A stretch of 19,133 nucleotides of DNA, from NCBI GenBank assembly GCA_002780705.1, contig PEUP01000036.1, positions 1 to 19,133 of the forward strand, written 5' to 3'. Both the position numbers and the translations under genes were made by a program. Below the pieces are notes generated by a model. That model was not told where the DNA came from and did not search any database. It worked only from the letters and a program-made list of their open reading frames with translations. Below, in pieces: positions 15,997-19,133 of the stretch (positions are counted from its first letter, which is position 1; the number at the start of each line of letters is the position of its first letter). The DNA is from Elusimicrobia bacterium CG03_land_8_20_14_0_80_50_18. GTDB lineage: Bacteria; CG03.

Positions 15997-17340
15997 ATGA
16001 GCAATGGACAACTCCTTATCATAGGCGGCAACGCCGCGGGCATGAGCGCCGCAAGCCAGGCCAGGCGCGCCAATCCGGATATTGATATCACTGTTGTCGA
16101 GCAGAGCCCGTATATATCCACAGCACATTGCGGCCTTCCTTATTACATATCCGGCGAGATCAAAGATATAAACAGTCTCACCGCCAGGACAAAAGAATAT
16201 TTCGAGGACAAACGCAATGTAAAAGTGCTGACAATGACAAAAGCACTCAGGATAGTTTCATCTTCCAAAAGCGTTGAAACACTTGATCTGCGATCAGGGA
16301 CAAAGGCGGCCCTCTCGTACAGCCGCCTGATCATCGCCGCCGGCGGTGACGTCGTTCAGCCGTACAGCGGAAAATATATATTCAGCCTGAGAAACACACA
16401 GGACGGGCTCTCGTTAAAAAAATTCATAGACAGCTCTCATCCCATGAACGCCGCCGTTATAGGAGGCGGGATGATAGGCCTGGAAATGGCCTCATCCTTC
16501 CGCAAACTCGGGATGAAAGTCACCGTCTTTGAGGGCAGCCCCGCGATACTGCCGGGTTTTGACACTGAAATAAGCGCGCCTGTTGAAAGATATCTCGCCG
16601 GGCACGACATAAAAATAATCAAGTCAAAGGCATCCGCTTCCGACTCGGCCTCAGGCGGCGTGGACGTGAGCGCCGGCGGCAGATCACACCATTACGACAT
16701 GGCGCTCATAGCGCTGGGCACAAAAGCCGCCGCTCAATTGGCCGGCGCGGCGGGTTGCGAGCTGGGGGCTGCGGGCGGGGTGCGGACAAATCTTAAAATG
16801 CAGACCAGTATCCCTTCCATATATGCCGCGGGAGATTGCATTGAGGTCAAAAATCTTATAAGCGGAAAAAATGTTTATATTCCTTTGGGCACGACGGCCA
16901 ACAAGACAGGGCGCGTCGCCGGAATCAACGCAGCGGGCGGCGACGCCGTTTTTCACGGCATAATAGCGAGCGCGGCCGGCAACATCCTCAATATGACAGT
17001 CGCCAGGACGGGACTCAGCGAAGAAGAGGCGGGTGACGGTTTCGGTGAAATCGCGAGCGTCGTTTCCGAATCAGCTTCGCGCGCGGATTATTACCCCGGC
17101 GGCTCCAAAATAACAAGTAAACTGATTTTTTCAAAAACATCCGGGCAGCTTCTTGGAGCGCAGATGATGGGAAAAGAGGGTGTCGCCAAACGCATTGATA
17201 TACTTGCGGTCTGCATACAGCAGAAAATGAAACTGCGCGATATCGCGGGACTTGACCTGACCTACGCGCCGCCTGAAGCCCCCGTGTGGGACCCTGTGCT
17301 TAAAGCCGTCAACACGGCACTTCTCAAACTCAGAAAATAG
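15997..17340 (+). CDS. CoA-disulfide reductase/NADH oxidase-type flavoprotein
   Basis: A 447-residue FAD-dependent pyridine nucleotide-disulfide oxidoreductase with a single active-site cysteine. It has FAD-binding GGNAAG (10-15), the redox cysteine C45 in STAHCGLPYYISGEI, NAD(P)-binding IGGGMIGLE (155-163) and a second FAD contact AAGDCIE (277-283). The C-terminal dimer domain contains Y365/Y366 and Y423 in LTYAPPEAPVWDP. The lone Cys plus these tyrosines fit the CoA-disulfide reductase group (Cys43, Tyr361 and Tyr419 in the staphylococcal enzyme), though water-forming NADH oxidases and polysulfide reductases share the fold. The likely role is thiol redox balance or oxygen/sulfur detoxification in the cytoplasm. 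It is the only plus-strand gene here and no neighbour shares its pathway. No rhodanese domain is attached. Confidence 0.9.
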   Translation: MSNGQLLIIGGNAAGMSAASQARRANPDIDITVVEQSPYISTAHCGLPYYISGEIKDINSLTARTKEYFEDKRNVKVLTMTKALRIVSSSKSVETLDLRSGTKAALSYSRLIIAAGGDVVQPYSGKYIFSLRNTQDGLSLKKFIDSSHPMNAAVIGGGMIGLEMASSFRKLGMKVTVFEGSPAILPGFDTEISAPVERYLAGHDIKIIKSKASASDSASGGVDVSAGGRSHHYDMALIALGTKAAAQLAGAAGCELGAAGGVRTNLKMQTSIPSIYAAGDCIEVKNLISGKNVYIPLGTTANKTGRVAGINAAGGDAVFHGIIASAAGNILNMTVARTGLSEEEAGDGFGEIASVVSESASRADYYPGGSKITSKLIFSKTSGQLLGAQMMGKEGVAKRIDILAVCIQQKMKLRDIAGLDLTYAPPEAPVWDPVLKAVNTALLKLRK

Positions 17341-17354
17341 CCGGGCTCTCCAGA

Positions 17355-18329
17355 TTATTTTTTTCTGGCTAAAACTTTTTTGACAGCGGCGACGACATCT
17401 TTGTGCGTCACATTAAAAACATGCATCAGCTCGCGGGCTTCGCCGGATTCGCCGAACCTGTCCAGCACACCGACAAATTCCATGGGAACAGCGTTTGTTT
17501 TTACCAGGCTTTCCGCCACAGCCGAGCCCATTCCGCCCATGACCTGGGCCTCTTCCGCCGTCACAACAGCGCCTGTCCGGGAAGCTTCAAGCAGGCCTTC
17601 CGCGTCTATGGGTTTGATCGTGGAAAGATTATAAACCGCGGCGGAAATGCCTTCTTTCTCAAGCTGGAAAGCCGCTTTCAATGAATCAAACACCAGCGAC
17701 CCGCAAGCGACGATAGACACATCCGTGCCATCTTTGTATTTCGCTATTTTACCGAAATTGAAAGGCGTTTTTTCGTCAGTAATAATGGGCATGGCCTCTC
17801 TGCCGAATCTTATATAGACCGGCCCCTTGTTCTCGGCGGCCCACAGGGTGGCCTTTTCGGTCTCGTGGACATCAGCGGGCACAATCACCCTCATGTTGGG
17901 TATGCAGCGCATTATCGCCACCTCTTCAAGCGCCTGATGTGTGGCGCCGTCGGGGCCGACGGACACTCCGCCGTGAGCGCCGCCTATCTTCACATTCGCC
18001 TCGCCGTAACATATTGATGTCCTGATCTGATCCCAGCATCTGCCTGATGCGAAAACACCGTAGGTCGAGAAAAAAGGCACCTTGCCGGCGAGAGCCAGTC
18101 CGCAGGCGGTGGCCGCCATGTTCTGTTCGGCTATACCCATTGACATGAATCTGTCCGGAAACCTTTCCTTAAAGAGCGAGACCTTCGTCGACGAAGTGAT
18201 GTCGCCGCCGAGCGCCACGACATTCGGATTTCTTTCGCCCGCTTTTACCAGTCCCCTGGCATAGCCCTCGCGCGTTGATTCCAGTTTCGGCTTGTCAAAA
18301 TCTATTTTCGGAAGTTCCGTTTTTTTCAT
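17355..18329 (-). CDS. Transketolase, C-terminal subunit
   Basis: The 324-residue half-transketolase carries the pyrimidine-binding and C-terminal domains. The catalytic glutamate is E68 in MGIAEQNMA, and THQALEE and the RFGREAMP stretch are also present. Together with the N-terminal subunit encoded just upstream it makes one thiamine-diphosphate enzyme of the non-oxidative pentose phosphate pathway, moving two-carbon units between sugar phosphates. Split transketolases are usual in archaea and in several deep or anaerobic bacterial groups. The start has a good AGAGGAGA site eight bases upstream. It converges with the plus-strand flavoprotein gene, 14 bases apart, and no convincing terminator is visible between them. 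Confidence 0.95.
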   Translation of the reverse strand: MKKTELPKIDFDKPKLESTREGYARGLVKAGERNPNVVALGGDITSSTKVSLFKERFPDRFMSMGIAEQNMAATACGLALAGKVPFFSTYGVFASGRCWDQIRTSICYGEANVKIGGAHGGVSVGPDGATHQALEEVAIMRCIPNMRVIVPADVHETEKATLWAAENKGPVYIRFGREAMPIITDEKTPFNFGKIAKYKDGTDVSIVACGSLVFDSLKAAFQLEKEGISAAVYNLSTIKPIDAEGLLEASRTGAVVTAEEAQVMGGMGSAVAESLVKTNAVPMEFVGVLDRFGESGEARELMHVFNVTHKDVVAAVKKVLARKK

Positions 18330-18337
18330 TTTATTTT

Positions 18338-18345
18338 TCTCCTCT
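18338..18345 (-). promoter_or_regulatory. Ribosome binding site of the transketolase C-terminal subunit
   Basis: AGAGGAGA on the minus strand lies eight bases before the ATG at 18329, within the short gap after the stop of the N-terminal subunit. It fixes the start of that gene. Confidence 0.8.
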
Positions 18346-18347
18346 TT

Positions 18348-19133
18348 TTACCTGACGGACGCTTCCCACAATTTTTCTTTCTCATCCAGTTCCGCCAGAG
18401 CCGCTTTCTCCTGTTCCGGATTCGGCGCGACGCCGTGCCAACCGGCTTTATTTTCCATAAAAGACACGCCTTTCCCTTTTACGGTCTTGGCGATTATCAC
18501 GCTCGGAGCGTCCTTGCATTCTCTAGCCTGCGCAAAAGCTTCCTTTATCTCTTTAACGGAGTGACCGTCACAGCAAATCACATTCCAGCCGAAGGCCTCC
18601 CATTTTTCCGGAATGGGGTTCACATTCATAACATCTTCAATCGCCCCGTCTATTTGAAGTCTGTTGTTATCAACTATGGCGCAAAGATTTGATAATTTAT
18701 AATGCGCCGCGGACATTGCCGCTTCCCACACATTCCCCTCGTCAAGCTCACCGTCACCCAGCAGACAGTATGCCCTGTTGGGTTTGCCGTCAAGTTTGAA
18801 GGCCATAGCCATTCCGCCCGCGATTGAAAGACCCTGCCCGAGTGAGCCCGTGGAGGCCTCAAGGCCGGGAAGGCCCTTGTTCACCCCGGGATGACCCTGA
18901 AGGCGTGAACCAAGTTTCCTGAGCGTAATCAGTTCCGGCGTGTCAAAAAAACCCCTGTGCGCCAGCGCCGTGTAAAGAGCGGGGCACACATGCCCTTTGG
19001 AAAGCACAAAATAATCCCTGTCATCTTTTTTGGGATTTGAGGGATCTATGTTCATCTCATCAAAATAAAGGACAGTCATAATATCCGTGGACGACAGAGA
19101 CCCGCCGGGATGACCGCTGCCGGCGGCGGCTAT
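18348..19133 (-). CDS. Transketolase, N-terminal subunit (partial, start outside the window)
   Basis: The diphosphate-binding half of the split transketolase. An ATG at 19079 gives 243 residues, but it is internal: the frame stays open to the window edge and the preceding codons read AGSGHPGGSLSSTDI, the conserved start of the thiamine-diphosphate domain. So the gene is cut by the window edge and lacks its first residues. Visible further on are SKGHVCPALY, QGHPG, TGSLGQGLSIAGG, and the GDG (108-110 from that ATG) to NNR (138-140) thiamine-diphosphate/Mg motif. It precedes the C-terminal subunit by 18 bases and shares its transcript. Confidence 0.95.
   Translation of the reverse strand: MAAAGSGHPGGSLSSTDIMTVLYFDEMNIDPSNPKKDDRDYFVLSKGHVCPALYTALAHRGFFDTPELITLRKLGSRLQGHPGVNKGLPGLEASTGSLGQGLSIAGGMAMAFKLDGKPNRAYCLLGDGELDEGNVWEAAMSAAHYKLSNLCAIVDNNRLQIDGAIEDVMNVNPIPEKWEAFGWNVICCDGHSVKEIKEAFAQARECKDAPSVIIAKTVKGKGVSFMENKAGWHGVAPNPEQEKAALAELDEKEKLWEASVR

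Noticed and set aside
17350..17368. A CCAGA/TCTGG hairpin with a T-rich loop between the convergent flavoprotein and transketolase genes.
   Set aside because: The stem is only five bases and the T-run is in the loop rather than after the stem, so it does not qualify as an intrinsic terminator.
19025..19079. ATG at 19079 as the start of the transketolase N-terminal subunit.
   Set aside because: The codons before it, up to the window edge, encode conserved transketolase sequence (GHPGGS), so the real start lies outside.

Overview
The window is a dense, fully coding stretch of a bacterial chromosome with 16 protein genes. Fifteen lie on the minus strand and one on the plus strand. The longest non-coding gap is 89 bases (15908-15996), and I see no RNA gene, mobile element or CRISPR. 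Promoters are sigma70-like (TTGACA/TATAAT types), and the strong ribosome binding sites are AGGAGG-type. The gene mix is a GldA/GldFG-type ABC transporter with a DUF4340 protein, a DUF2723-TPR glycosyltransferase, a split transketolase and Memo/AMMECR1 proteins. Together with moderate-to-high GC, this suggests an uncultivated bacterium of an Elusimicrobiota/Omnitrophota-like or neighbouring candidate phylum. That assignment is inference with low confidence.

Layout, in the direction of minus-strand transcription. (1) 19133-17355 holds the two subunits of a split transketolase; the N-terminal subunit is cut by the window edge. (2) 15997-17340 is the only plus-strand gene, a CoA-disulfide reductase/NADH oxidase-type flavoprotein. 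It is divergent from (3) across 89 bases carrying back-to-back promoters. (3) 15907-3983 is a run of ten tightly packed genes, mostly joined by ATGA/GTGA overlaps: a Memo-AMMECR1 fusion lipoprotein, a small putative lipoprotein, a second Memo protein, two Opp/Dpp-type ABC ATPases, a CCA-adding enzyme/HD/glycosyltransferase-2 fusion, RimO, a DUF2723-TPR membrane glycosyltransferase, phosphomannomutase/phosphoglucomutase, and a GT2 polyprenyl-phosphate sugar synthase-like protein. (4) 3963-19 is an ABC operon: GldA-like ATPase, a fused GldF-GldG-like permease/auxiliary protein, and a DUF4340 protein. It has its own promoter inside the end of the preceding gene.

How the genes fit together. Phosphomannomutase, the GT2 enzymes and DUF2723 form a plausible route from hexose-6-phosphate to hexose-1-phosphate, then a lipid-linked sugar, then a glycan built outside the membrane. 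RimO and the CCA enzyme serve ribosome and tRNA maturation. The Memo/AMMECR1 proteins belong to the poorly understood AmmeMemoRadiSam group, but its dedicated radical SAM partner is not in the window.

The most notable points are the CCA-HD-GT2 fusion, a Memo-AMMECR1 fusion that carries a lipoprotein-like signal, and three transcription-unit starts whose -10 box sits only 5-6 bases before the ATG with no ribosome binding site. The last of these is the signature of leaderless mRNAs.
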